Source: Datnioides undecimradiatus (taxonomy: Eukaryota > Chordata > Actinopteri > Lobotiformes > Datnioididae). Taken from it: a DNA stretch of 64,000 nucleotides. Location of the stretch: assembly GCA_008933995.1 (NCBI GenBank), contig WARS01000031.1:2508001-2572000 (forward strand), read 5' to 3'. The notes beneath the pieces are model-generated. The model was not told where the DNA came from, did not search any database, and saw only the letters and a list, made by a program, of their open reading frames with translations. Positions 25,801 to 38,713 of this stretch are shown in pieces (the first letter of the stretch is position 1; every line of letters begins with the position of its first letter). A program made the translations under genes and the position numbers.

Positions 25801-28800
25801 TGCTTCCTCACAGAAATCTCTGTGTTTGTGACTTGACTGGTAGCCTGCTACTCTCTGCTTGTTGCATGGTCAGATGAGATAAACACACCTTTTTGGAACC
25901 AATTTCTGCATTTACCTTTTTTGACACTTCATAAAATCAGTAGCCATGGACTCCCTAAAACATAGGAAGACTGTGTAAGTTTCTATATTTAAAGATAGCA
26001 TTATTCCATATTTTTCATTATTGTCAGCAAGTCCCATGATGACACAAGTCTGAAGCCAACAATGATTCCACTAACAAGTTCAAGTCTCTGTAGGGCTCCA
26101 TTAAAAACACACTAACATCTCAGACTGGGCATGGACTGGACCAGATGTGAATTAATAAGAAGCCAAAAATAGTCCCCCACATGTATTTATTACTTCTGTA
26201 TGAGTAATCTTTGCTAAAACACTACAGTGACCTGCTGTTAGAGAAAACTACCGAGCTTTTTAAAAGAATTAAATCATTTATGACAATTTGTTTTTAAAGA
26301 TTCATGTTTATAGGACTGAGGAAGAGAAATGGGGGTACTACATAAATGCAAGGTTACCATCAGGAAATGACAGTTGTGACCATGTGCAGCATGTACTGTA
26401 ACCATGGCAAACGACCGAGATGCTCCAAAATTACAGTTTACAGCATTAATTAACCAATGGCCTTGGGTCTGAGATACAACAGGGGAAAAATAGAAAAAGA
26501 AGATTTTGGTATAGTCCTTTAACCTTTTAATAAGTGAAAAGAAAGCAAACGCAGTCAAGGTGGTGCAGTATGTGTAGTGATATCTGATAACTGCTAACCA
26601 CAGGGAAGTTTTATTCAAAGCTCATGATGTGCTGAACAGCAGTCTGTCTCTTTTTAAACCTAATCCAGCGGCAGTGCTCTCAATATTAGATGGTGTTTTT
26701 GTCCAACTTAGAGTAGCGTTTTGGTCAGAGAACGTGGAGATGTACTTCTTTGTCTTCCTTTGCAGTGGAACCTGGTTTGCAGTGACTACTGGAAAATACC
26801 TTTTGAGCATATCTGCTTCATGACAGGATGGATTCTGGGTTACATCTTCCTTGGCACTTTTTGCGACTGGTAAGTTATTTACATTTAAATGCAAGTGCTG
26901 TTATAAATGTTGTATCATCAGTCATTTTTATGAGAGAGTTCATTGTGTATGAATTTGTATGTATTTTATTTCATAGCGTCACTTGTCATGACAGTGCTGC
27001 ACAGTATTACAATTATCCCCTCATATCACACAGCCAATCACACACCACACCACACCACACCACACTTCTAACTTAGTGTCTGTTGAATACTATTATGAAA
27101 TAAGAAAAATATTATTTTATGTACTAAATTAATACATTTAGCAAAATAAAGTAATACATTTTCGTTTTTTCAGGTTGGGTCGTCGACGATGTTTCCTCCT
27201 CTCCATCAGCCTGTCCAGTTTGTTCGGGGTGGCCGTGTGTTTGTCCAACAGTGCTGTGGTATTTCTGCTGCTGCGTCTGTCTCAGGGCGCCATGCTTGCC
27301 GGCGTGTTTGTATCCTCGTACATTGCCAGTAAGTATCCTGCACAGACATTTAACTTTTGTCCTACTTATCCAACAGTTAAACTTCCTGCAGCCTTATTCA
27401 GTAACTGACTTCCCAGGTGGATTGAAAGAAAACCAGCTTCTTCATAGGCAGCAACTCACTTCTTTGTTTTTAAGAGAGCACTTTGGGATTACTGCACTTC
27501 ACTCAGAGAAATGGTACATTTGCATAAACACGGTTACTGGCACAGCTCCACAGTACCAGACTCTGTCTTTATGTTACAGTAACTTTAATGTACACAATCC
27601 AAAATATCATAACACGAAGAAGCAAAATGGGCACAAAAGTGACTAAAAAATAGGCAAAAATGAGAGGCCAGTGGATAAATAGGAGAGGAGTAGTGACACA
27701 TGGATATCACCGTGTATCTACTTGTGCATAAACATGCTGATATTTGTCATTATGCCAGACTATTATTAGCCCCACAAACCCACATGTTCTCAATACTGAA
27801 TCGACTGGTTAATGATTAAGTCATATAAATATTTATCTTATTAGTATTTATCTTATATTTAGGGTAGTTCTTATTTTCTGTGACCCAAATATTGCGATAA
27901 TTTATGCATGTATATTCTCTCACAGAACATCCAATGCTATGTAAATGTAACATAATGTTAATGTAATGAATCGCGGCCCCATGATTCCCAGTGTGGTATA
28001 ATGTGCTGTCACGCTGCATGCATGTAGGTTCCTGAGTTTATGTTATTACTCAAAGAAATCAAACAGAGAAATAAATACAGAATAAAAATGCCTAACACAA
28101 GCATTCCTATCTAACTGGTGAATTGTGTTATCAGTCAAAGATAAGAAAAATCCCTTTGTGCCCTTACGGAAGCATTTTATAAGTCTGGCTTATCTTTGTA
28201 TCTCAGGTTTATTAGGTTTATTTCAGGAAACACAAACAAATGTAATCAGACTTGACTTTTTTCTGATGTCTGAAGGTCAAGAAACGACAACATAATCGTA
28301 GTTTAATTTAGTTTAATGTATATTCTACAATACTTACAGAGAGACTGTAGATAAACATAACCGCGTAACAGTCAGGAGATTATGTGTAATCACTTCACAT
28401 CTCCTGAAGTCCCTCTGACAACATGGGAGTAATTCAATTACGTCCATCAGTTCATAACCACGAGTCCAATAAGTGGAGGTTCATCATATAATTATATAAA
28501 GTAGTAAGAATATAAAGGGTACGTGTATGTTAATGTGCGTATAAATAATAAAGTTGTAAAATTGAAATATTTTGGTCCTGGTTGATTTTGTGATTATCTG
28601 TGGCTGCCAGTGGCCGTGGCATTGGCAGACCCTGCAACCAACAGTGGAAAAAACCTATAGTCCTACAACCTAAAGTCATGACAGCACTGAGTGGCAATGG
28701 CTGAAAAATACTGACTATGCAAATATAAACCATGAGATTTAATTGAATGAAAATGCTAAGGATAGTAGTTTAAATGGCAGTGGTCATAGACTGTAGATCT

Positions 28801-31800
28801 GATTGGCAGGCATCACAGCACATATTGTATTGTCCTGTTTGTAGAAAAGACTTATTTTTTATTAGTTTTTCATTATAATTGCAAACAGCGTACCACAGTA
28901 CAGTGTATTTAAAATAACAATATATTGCACATTATGCATGAAAATGTGCATAATGTGCACAACATTGTAGTTTATTTAGAAATTAGTCTGATGATGACTT
29001 TCAGCTACATTTTAATTGCTCTCTACAAATCATAAATATGGATTTACATTATTGTTGGGCGGTGTGTATGACAGACCAGCAAAGTTGTGCGTGAATTTGT
29101 GCAAATGACAAACTGAAAGTGTGTTGTGCTGAGCTCTGACTGACAGCAGGCAGCTGGTTGGTTTCTCTTTACTTCTACCTCTCAGCTGTCATCCTTCAGG
29201 GGCTCTGTTGTCCCACCCCACTGTGACTAATCTTTAGCTCCTCTTCTTTAGCTTGACTTTCTCTATTATGAGATGTCACCGGCTGGTAGGGATACTTTGT
29301 TTATTTAACATAGTGTGTGTTCTTCCTAACCACTCTTAAGTAAGAGTGAAGCACTATAGGAATGTAATTAAATTTGTAGAAAGTGTACACATTCCTGTGT
29401 GAGAGGAGGAGGCTAGCGTGTTCAAAGTGGTCTCATCTGAAACACACACACACACTTTTTTTACATGTTTATCACAAACGCACACACTCCCACATTCCTG
29501 CAAGGTCAGGCCCAAATTGAGTCCAGATTTTGTCGGGTTTTTTTTTTTCCTAAAGAAAAATATAGGCTGATGTTGGGCTGGGCAGGGATGAAGGCCCGAT
29601 AGAAATGTTTTCCAGTGATGTCCTGTCAGTACTGCTCCTCCACAGAGCGGAGAAAACAATAGCAGGACAGAAATGAACGCGAGGAAGTGAGCAGGAAGTG
29701 AGCTCCTCATTTTCCTCTCCCTCGACAGGGAGGGGATGGAAATCAGGAGGGGAAAGAGGTGAAAGTTCAGCAGAAACTCACACAGCCCGACACACACTCC
29801 CAAACAAGTTGACGTCAATACCTGAGGTATGAAGAGTACTTCATCTTCTCTTCCTCCTCACCCAGCCTGTTGAACCTTGCATTAGTGAGTGTTTTTCAGA
29901 AGTCTTGCCAGAAGCTTGGTTTCCTTTGAACCAGCAAACACGGTGAAAAGATATTGTGGCAAAAAGAAAGAAGCTGGATTTCACATTAGAGGACATCCTC
30001 TTAATTAAGAAACCGTACTGTTACCTTCACGAGCAGGAATGAGTTCAAAAACACTGCCAGGACACATAATTCATTAAAAAACAAGCCTGATGTGATTATC
30101 AAAAAATAATATGAAAAATCAAAAATATATTGTAGTTCAGCTTTGGTAAAACGATGCGCTAAATCAAGAAAACTTCATCTATTCATCTAATATATTCGCT
30201 TATTGTTATTATCCTGAGAGGCTGATGAACCAGTTTTCCTCACAATGATGCCCATAACTTGTGTATGATATGTTAAAGATGTTGACTGTTTTTCTGATGT
30301 TAGATAAAGATAAAGAAGAGTAGGCTGACTGTACAGCAGGGAGTTGCGATGTAAATTCAAAAACGTAATAGCTTCATGTGTGAACGGTTTCCTGTCCTGA
30401 CAGGAAATGGATTGGCTTCGGACAAATAGATTAGTTTTGCTACAGCTACATTTTGATGTTATTGGTCTTTGCCTGTCTCTCAGGGTTGGAGCTTTGTGAC
30501 CCTCCCCATCGTCTCATGGTTGCCATGGTCAGCGGCTTCTTTGCCGTGTTTGCTGAGCTGCTGTTGCCAGGCATCGCTGTTCTCTGTCGTGATTGGCCCG
30601 TTCTCCAGGCTGTAGGCACTTTGCCTCTGCTCCTTTTGCTTTCGTATTGGTGGTGAGTCACAGGGTAATGTGTGGGGTGGGTCAGTTGCGGTGTATTTGG
30701 TGACAGCCACACTGAATTCACATATTACCACATATTTGAATACATAGAAACATAAATACCTCAGAAGAAGCAGGGACTCTAACTTCCACTTGTGTTGTTC
30801 CCAGTCTCGAGTTAATCTGGTGTTAAATATCTTGGTAGTTAGGTAGCAAAGGCTTCATAAATTAAAACACGCACTGATGTCTTTTAAATGTCAGTGATAA
30901 ACCAATATCTAATAATAATGTTGTTGTTGTTGTTGTTAATAATGTTGTGATGGCAAATGTAAATTTTTGTCTGTATTCCAAGAAAATGTTGCAAGAAAGC
31001 ATTTTCTTATCTTGTGCGCCGTGTTTAAGTTGTGCATGTGTTTAAGATATGATAACAGTTGTTTTTCTCAGCTGCGCGTCAGTGTTTCCTGAGTCTCCTC
31101 GCTGGCTGCTGGCCACAGCTCAGATCCCCCAGGTGAAGAGGAGCCTGCAGGAATTCTCCACCAGGAATGGTGTTTGTCTTCGAGATGAAATCTACCCTGG
31201 TGAAACCCTGCTGTCAGGTACACGCGCGCACACACACACAAATCATAAATCAATCTGATTTAAATGATTTTAATGATTAAAACTTCGGAGAAATGAACCA
31301 CCAAACAAACACATTGTTCATACAAGAATTCCCTCTGCATAAACAAGACAATACTAAACATAAACAAGATGCAAGCTCTAATCCTACAATTACAGTGACC
31401 TTGAATTCATGATTGGTGCTGTCATAATTAAGATTTGACCAACATGAAAGCAAAAACTGTTTTGTACCTGTTCTGTACCTTACATGTTGATTTGTCAGAA
31501 TAAATTTTGCCAATCTAAATTTTCATATCCTTGATCCCACCAGCGCACTCTTCTAAGATATAAATAATAATAATAATAATATTGTATCCAAATTGTGGCT
31601 TAGTTAGTTAATGACTAGTTTTTATTATAGTTCTTAATAATAATTATTTCACAGTATGTCATCAGATGTTATGTTTTTCCCACTAACAGGACGAAAACAC
31701 AAGCATTTCAGTGAAAATGACTTGAACAAATGATGAAAATAGTTACTGCTTAGTTTTCTGACAATCCACTAATCAGCTGATTGTTTCAGCTCTACACTAA

Positions 31801-34476
31801 TTCATTTAACTTTGTTTGTCAGACGTATTTTCCCCTTGTAAACCGCCGCTTGTTGTACCTTGAATGACCCCTGACCTGACTGATGTAGTTATTTACCACA
31901 TGACATGGTCGAGGTGAAGACACAAGTGATGTAACCAGCCTGAACTGACATCAGGACATGGTCGTCCTGCTGAATGGTTGTTTCTTTCAACTTTAAAACC
32001 TTAAGACTCAGTCCCAGTGATGTGACAAGGTCCAAGCAGGGAGAACAGTTAAACCTTTGCAAGTCACCAAAGACGAGCTCGTCAGCATTTGTTAGTCTTT
32101 AAGAAAAAGACGGATGAGTTGAAGACACATTCACAAAGGGGTCGGGATACTGATCCGTTGCAACTGTATTCCACTTAGTGTGAGCCATTAGTAGTATTTG
32201 TACAAAACAGACTTTTATTGTCCATTAAACTCTGCTGAATCACACCACCACATGACCCATGATGACTTTGTCACAGGTGTTATTGTCCTCTTTTCCTGTG
32301 TGTAGAGATTGACTCAGCATATGGAGAAGACTGTCGGCCGAGGTACCTTTCAGTTCTGGAGATGCGTCGGACTCGTGTTATCTGGAAGAACTGTCTTATC
32401 CTCAGCTTCACGCTGTGAGTCCAAACCAACATTCACCTGGCTCGACAGGCTTGTTGAGTCAATGAGAGAAGTGAGATGCAAAGTGTTTGGTTTCATTGGT
32501 GTCTGTGGTCTGACTCTTTTCTCTCCTTCAGATTCATCGGGACAGGAATCCAGTACTGTTTCACCAGAAACCTGCACAGCTATTCCAGCAACTTCTACTT
32601 CAGCTACTTCCTCCGAGTGATAACCGGTGCATTGGGTTGCACTTTCATCTGCTTGACTGTCAATCACTTTGGTCGGCGAGGGATGCTCTTACTCTCTGCT
32701 ATCATCACTGGACTCTCCTCGCTGCTGCTGCTGGCCCTCACTCAGTGTATGTTACCTCCACATTGTTTGTCTCCGACATTATTTTGCCTCGGAGTTAATC
32801 CTCCACCAATCTCTCAAAGGTTCTGTTGTGGCTATAAGCAAAGACAAACTGTTGTTTTTAACAGCCTCCAAACAGACAATTACTATTTCTTTAAAGGATC
32901 CAGACAATAATTGTGTTACATACTCATATTTTGGACATAAATTGAAAACCGTTAAAAAAGTAAACTATTGCTACAACCAGTAATTAATGGATTTCATAAA
33001 TGCATTTCATGAAGAACAGCTGATTCAGAAGTTTTACAATCAACTCAACACATTTCTCAACATATTTTCCAGTAAATTATCTTAATAAGGAACAAAACAT
33101 CTTTGTCAAGATTGTTGATTGTTTGCTGTTCATGAAATCAGATTTTGGGGTCATGACACATTCAGCACTGAAATGAAATCTTCTCCAATCATGAAATAGG
33201 ACAGGTATATTTTACAAGCTTAGAAATGAAGGAGACACTCTAGTTTACATCCTCGTGGTCAGGACCCAACATGACACTTGGGAACATGGGATCCACTTAA
33301 TCCATTTGGAGCTCCACACATACTCTTGAAAATAACATCCTTACACAACTTGCATAACAACTTGGAAGGCTGCGCTTGTGCCAGTTCTGCATCCCAGGCC
33401 AGAAAATGTAGATATCTCTGTTTTGAATGTTGCTGCAGTTCTGTTTGCACAGAAAATAATAAGCTGTTGTTTTCTGCATCAGACCTGCATGGAGGCCTGG
33501 TGTTGGTCCTGTCTGTGGTGGGTCTGCTCTTCTCCCAGGCTCTCGCCATGCTCAGTGTGTTCTTTGCCTCTGAGGTGATGCCGACTGTGGTTCGGTAAGT
33601 GTGATAAGGCTTTGTGATATTTTTCTTATTGTGTATAAATCCTATTAAACCCTCAAAACAAAGAATGAACTGAAATATTGAGGAGTACTGTCGGCATGGT
33701 TAGAGCCAGATATAGCTTATTATGAATGCTTACTGTGTTGCTGCTAAAAATAGTACTTAACTAATCCCTGATATACTCCTGTTTGTACGTTTGCTAGAAA
33801 CCACAGTGGCCAGCTGTTTTAGGAAGTTATTTAGCCTTTTTCATGAAAGTGAAACCACATGCAGTATTTGTGACTCAAGGATCCTGTAGGAGCAAATGAG
33901 CTTAGTGCTGAGCGCTACAGACACGGTAGATACAGAAAATATGCTCACACAAGATATAAAAGCGTTGTCTGATCATCACACCTGATGTTTTTCCTTCTCC
34001 TCTTCCTGCTCTTCGACCCTTTCTCTGGCAGAGGTGGTTGCCTCGGCCTGGTGCTGGCAGCGGGCTGTGTTGGCATGGCTGCCTCCTCTTTGATGGAGCT
34101 CCAGAATAACGGCGGCTACTTCCTCCACCATGTCATCTTTGCCTCCTTTGCTGTCCTGTCTGTTCTCTGCATAATGCTCCTACCTGAAAGCAAACGCAAG
34201 CCACTCCCAGACTCCCTGAAGGAGGGTGAGAGCCAGCGTCGGCCTCCTCTCTTCCTGTCCCGAACCAACCGGGACAACCTGCCACTACTGTGCACCCGAC
34301 AACCTTTGTCAGAGTATAACCCGGATAACTATTCCCGCTTGGTCTCTGCCACCAGGAAGATGTTGACTAAAGATAATTTGCCCTATAGGATCGCTGTGCC
34401 AGCTCATCCACCTCTGCTGTCAGACACTGAAACTCAGGGACAAGACAATGAGACACTGAGGGAGGTTGTGTTGTAA
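22849..34476 (+). CDS. slc22a31: Solute carrier family 22 member 31-like transporter
   Basis: Twelve-helix plasma-membrane transporter of the organic ion transporter (MFS/SLC22) family; the substrate of SLC22A31 is unknown. Nine exons in continuous phase: 22849-23280, 26766-26869, 27174-27328, 30484-30652, 31072-31217, 32306-32414, 32532-32746, 33483-33594, 34032-34476, giving 628 aa. Family marks: a first helix followed by a large extracellular loop with four N-glycosylation sequons (NFT, NLT, NGT, NSS), the FVTEWNLVCSDYWK segment across exons 1 and 2, the MFS loop 2-3 motif DWLGRRR (about residues 178-184), PESPRWLLA after helix 6 (about 293-301), and NHFGRRGMLL between helices 8 and 9. A hydrophilic tail of roughly 90 residues follows the last helix. 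Human SLC22A31 also lies immediately downstream of ANKRD11 in the same orientation. SLC22A17 or A23 are the nearest alternatives; synteny decides for A31. Confidence 0.88.
23281..26765 (+). other. slc22a31: slc22a31 intron 1
   Basis: A 3.5 kb intron with GTAAGA donor and TTTGCAG acceptor. It is AT-rich, with a T run at about 23517-23530. Short open frames (for example 24239-24433) have no recognised similarity. No exon or known repeat was identified. Confidence 0.8.
27329..30483 (+). other. slc22a31: slc22a31 intron 3
   Basis: A 3.2 kb intron with GTAAGT donor and TCTCAG acceptor; just upstream in intron 2 lies a (CCACA)n run at about 27043-27064. A 154-codon minus-strand open frame at 29354-29818 crosses TG/CA-rich sequence and is considered accidental. 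Nothing else recognised. Confidence 0.75.
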
Positions 34477-35701
34477 CTCTTCCTCCTCTGAACAGACTTG
34501 ATCTCTCCTTCCTCCTCTAGACATACCTCTACAGACAGTCTACCAGCAACATTTAGTTATTGTTCGGCTGGTCTTAACTCAACTAAAGAACTGACCTTGG
34601 CTTGGATGCAGTGCATTTTAGCACGATGGCTCCAAGTCTGTATAGATCAGTCTCTTGTTATATTTAACACTTGAAGCTTTTGCTGTGTTGGTGCATTTTC
34701 CTATGTGGATTCAAGTAATTCACTGAAAAACAGTGGCCTTTTGTCATCCAACCTTTGTGAGGAATATAAAGGTTAGATTTGGACTGTATGTTTTTGTAAA
34801 GTTAGGTCTGTTTTTGTGTGGTATGTTCTTGTATGTATCTTGAAAATGATCACAGTGTAATGGGGTTGAGATCACGCTGCTCTCATCTGTGTGGAACCAA
34901 ATTGTCAGAAACGAGTTTCAGCAGAGTAGGTGGCCTATCATGCTGCTGCTGTCGATCATGTGAGCACCAGCCCTTTGTCCGTTCATTAGTAGCTCATGCA
35001 CTTTTCATTAAGTCTGATGTCCGTCTGATTCACCAGCAGTGTCTGAGAGCTGAGAGCGCCCAGAGGAACACCAGCACACTCGAGACTGGTTCAGACTGTT
35101 TGTTGCCAAGTACCAGTGATAGTTGTTGTACACAAGAGGGCGCTAAATGATGCACTGGTCATTGAATATGATGACAGTTATTCCTCCGGCATTAGTAATG
35201 AAGCAGTTTGCTTTCTTGTTCCACTAACAAATGTCATTGATCCTAATCTTTGACTCTGAAGTATTTGACCTTGATGTTTGGATGTGATCTGTGTGGGGGA
35301 AAATAACAGCAAATACCAACCAGGTGATTGGAAACTGTTGGTTTATTAAGACAATTTGATTGGTTACAAATTATAAATTAAAGGTGCTAATTTTTAAAAA
35401 CACAGAAAATAGTTGATGAATTTAAAAATGCACTAACCGCTGTAGCTGGCAGGCAAAATGTTAATCTCTCTCTGCCTGGTAAAGATTATGAGTTGTGTTC
35501 TTTGAGTTACATGAGTAAAAATGAACTCTTGTTTCAGTACTTTTAAACTCTCTGCTTGAGGGCATCAGATCTTTTTTACAATTACTGCCTGAGTCTTCCT
35601 TTCCCCCCCGCCTTTTTATATTTAATGTGAAACAGTGGGACCTGTTAATGCCTTTACATGCTGACACTGTTACTGAAAGGATGTTGAACTCCTCAAGGTT
35701 G

Positions 35702-35704
<3 letters not shown>
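34477..35704 (+). other. slc22a31 3' UTR and spacer before the dpep1 exon copy
   Basis: Non-coding sequence following the slc22a31 stop codon (TAA 34474-34476). No clear AATAAA is present; ATTAAA at 35377-35382 is the best candidate poly(A) signal. A CTCF-like motif lies at 35131-35145. Confidence 0.5.
35131..35145 (+). promoter_or_regulatory. CTCF-like motif
   Basis: CACAAGAGGGCGCTA contains the AGAGGGCGCTA half of the CTCF core consensus with few mismatches. It lies between slc22a31 and dpep1, a plausible insulator position. Motif match only. Confidence 0.3.

Positions 35705-35748
<44 letters not shown>
35705..35748 (+). repeat. (TG)n microsatellite
   Basis: About 22 TG units immediately beside the duplicated dpep1 exon 9 segment. 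A similar but shorter TG-rich run borders the parental copy near 38304-38330, so one duplication boundary lies in this simple repeat. Confidence 0.9.
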
Positions 35749-35752
<4 letters not shown>

Positions 35753-36176
35753 TGAGTGTATGCATGTATTACTGATGTAAAGGGGACTTTCCTTTTTTCT
35801 CCAAAATAAAAAACATGTATTACACATGTTGTAGGGACTCGTGGACAAAATGCTGTTACTCTGTGCGCGTGCATGCGTGTCTGTTTCTCACCTCCTCGGC
35901 TTCTTTGAGGACACGGAGCAGGTTATTTCCCAGTGCAGCTCTGACGTCATCATGAGTCCATCCTCTCCTCAGCAGTTCAGCTACCAGACTGGGCACCTTG
36001 GACACGTCCTCCAGACCCTCTGGTAGTCTGAGTGTAAGATTTTAATTTCTTGAAGTTAAATTTGTATTGAGTCAATTTACTGTTTTGTTTTTTTTAATTT
36101 ATTTAAAATTTGTCTGTTGTTTCAGCCGAGCATATTTCAAGTCAGCATTTTGTTCTCACCTTGTGACCCCATCGTA
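35753..36176 (-). pseudogene. Displaced duplicate of dpep1 exon 9 (fragment)
   Basis: Near-identical copy of 38330-38786. It contains the whole 136-bp exon 9 (copy 35892-36027 versus original 38468-38603, identical over its length), its splice sites, the intron 8-9 and the last 17 bases of exon 8, after which similarity stops abruptly at 36176. It lies 3' of the dpep1 terminal exon and poly(A) signal, so it should not be used. If spliced after exon 9 it would frameshift, because exon 9 enters in phase 2 and leaves in phase 0. Confidence 0.9.
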
Positions 36177-36897
36177 GTGCCTGTATGTGTCATGAAAGTG
36201 AGACATATTAGTTGATTGGCCCTCAGGATGTTTCATGGTGAAATATGCAATTTACAATTTCACCTTCAGTGAGCAATCAAAGGAGAATATGTACTGACTG
36301 AAGGTGCTAAGGCTGGTCAGATAAACTCATGTTACCATCTGTTTTTGTTCAAACTCTTTACTCATACAAAATCTGTCCTTGTTAGGTAAAAACTATACCA
36401 TTGAAGAAATATTAACTTGTTTTTATGTTAATCATTTGGTCACCAATTCACACATTAAATTCAAAACTCACCAAAATCAAGAGTAAATAAGCTACCAGGA
36501 TGTTTTGCATCACTCAGAACAGTAGATGGAGCTCTTCTCCTAGCTATATGGACAAGTACTGCACTCCTCCCTGCTGAAATGTCCATTTGCTGATGTTAAC
36601 GAGTGTGTGTGCGTTTGTGTGTGTATGTTTTCCGATGTATTTGTTTGACTTTGTCATGCCAACATGTGTCCACATCAGTCTCTTTTTAACAGTCTCGTTG
36701 GGATAAACAGCCAGATAAGGTCAATAAACTCAAATTGTTCTGTCGTGAAAATAACTGTGCTGCTGCATTCGTAATCATGATTACTGTGATGTTGTTAGAA
36801 ATCAAGAGTTACCACAGAAAACCATTCAACTAAGGCAAGAAACAAGCTACTAAAAACCATTTCAACACTAAACTGAGAATAGTAAGAGATTTTAAGA

Positions 36898-36903
36898 TTT
36901 TAT
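36898..36903 (-). terminator. dpep1: dpep1 poly(A) signal
   Basis: AATAAA on the minus strand, about 57 bases past the dpep1 stop codon. This would end the transcript before the displaced exon copy at 35.75-36.18 kb. Confidence 0.6.
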
Positions 36904-36959
36904 TGAAATTCATTGACAAGCTCTCGATGTGCATCCTCTCGGCTCCAGTAACAAGCAGC

Positions 36960-38673
36960 CTATAAAGCTGTGAATGCAGTAAGAGCCTGGAGAACCAGTG
37001 TGAGCAAGAGGGCCAGCACACTGAATGAATGGACGGCTCCAGCGTTAGAGTCGGCATTGGGGTAACCATGGCTGGTCCTGCACGGGTTCTTCACCTCATC
37101 ATATGGAATAGGCACATCATCTGGATTCTTGCCATTCAGGCTATCACGGACCTGACACACAAAGGCAAAAGCTGTCAGGCAGCAGGCAGGGAGGCACTGC
37201 AACAGGTGTGTTTGTGTTCATTCACCTGCTACCAAAGAACATCTTTACTTTTATGACTTTGAATAGTATATAATCTGCACAATCCAAACCTTTCATCTGA
37301 GTGTTTGAATTCACTTATGTATTCTCATAATTAAAATTGTTTGACTGCTCAGCTCCATGTGCTACACTCCAGGTTTGACGGACTATAACAGTAATATAAC
37401 AGACAACTGGCTGAAAAGTGAGCCAGCCACTTATTAAACTAAGTGACGATTGTTGGTGGTACTTTATATGTTTTTATTTGTGCAGTGTAGAAAATATTTA
37501 GCTATTGTTTCTGAATTTTACACAAATATCAGTATACAGTATGAATGAATAGCAAGAATGCCAGAGTCAAAGTCAAATAACACTGATAATCAACATTTTT
37601 CTTCATCTTGTTGAATCTTCACAATGGAAAGTCATGCTGAAGAACTGTGCGGTCAAAAACCATCTCATCTTTCAAACTTTACAGTGTTGATTTGCACCTC
37701 AGGCTGATGTTATAAATGTGTAACTTGGCTGACTTATGCAGTTTTCAAGCACATATTTAATAGTTCAGTCCAGGCAAATGATGGGGACAAAACACATGTG
37801 CCCAAGTGATTTCCTGGGGTCAGGGGTAAAGGTTCTGGTAAGGTTTAGGCAAATAGTGGTTACGAAGTTTTGCTAAGTCTGCAGGAAATGAATGTCAGTC
37901 AATGCATTGCCCTCCACAGTGATGGAAACAATATGGGTGTGTATGTGTATATGTGTGTGTGTGTATTATCCACTTTTTGTGTGTATGTTATTCATTTTTG
38001 GGGCGGGGCTTCATCTTCTGGAAACAAAAGGGAATGAAAATCATTACATTTTAGTGTGAAGACTTGGTTTCAGTGTAATGATAAAAATGTATTACACATG
38101 TGAGAACCTCCATTGGGTCTCCACAAAGAAGACAAATATTTGGTTACGCGTGTGTGTACTTATTATTGTATTATTGATGTTGTGGTTAAAGCAACCATAT
38201 CTGTGTGTGTGTTTGCTTGTGTTTCTGTTTGTGTGGGTGTGTATATGCAAGTAGTTCTGTTGTGGGGACTTTCCTTTGTTCCCCAAAATAAAACACATGA
38301 ACTTTGTGTGTGTTTGTGTGTGTGTGAGTGAGTGTATGCATGTATTACTGATGTAAAGGGGACTTTCCTTTTTTCTCCAAAATAAAAAACATGTATTACA
38401 CATGTTGTAGGGACTCGTGGACAAAATGCTGTTACTCCGTGCGTGTGCATGCGTGTCTATTTCTCACCTCCTCGGCTTCTTTGAGGACACGGAGCAGGTT
38501 ATTTCCCAGTGCAGCTCTGACGTCATCATGAGTCCATCCTCTCCTCAGCAGTTCAGCTACCAGACTGGGCACCTTGGACACGTCCTCCAGACCCTCTGGT
38601 AGTCTGAGTGTAAGATTTTAATTTCTTGAAGTTAAATTTGTATTGAGTCAATTTACTGTTTTTATTTATTTTT

Positions 38674-38713
<40 letters not shown>

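Noticed and set aside
29354-29818. 154-codon minus-strand open frame with a hydrophobic stretch
   Set aside because: Lies within slc22a31 intron 3, crosses CA-rich sequence and has no recognised homology.
35461-35874. Minus-strand open frames with repeated HTHTHTHT and [10 protein letters not shown]-like peptides (also 38163-38450)
   Set aside because: Produced by CA microsatellites and the duplicated repeat unit, not genes.
35892-36027. Alternative or mutually exclusive use of the second dpep1 exon 9
   Set aside because: It lies downstream of the terminal exon and poly(A) signal, and joining both copies would shift the reading frame.
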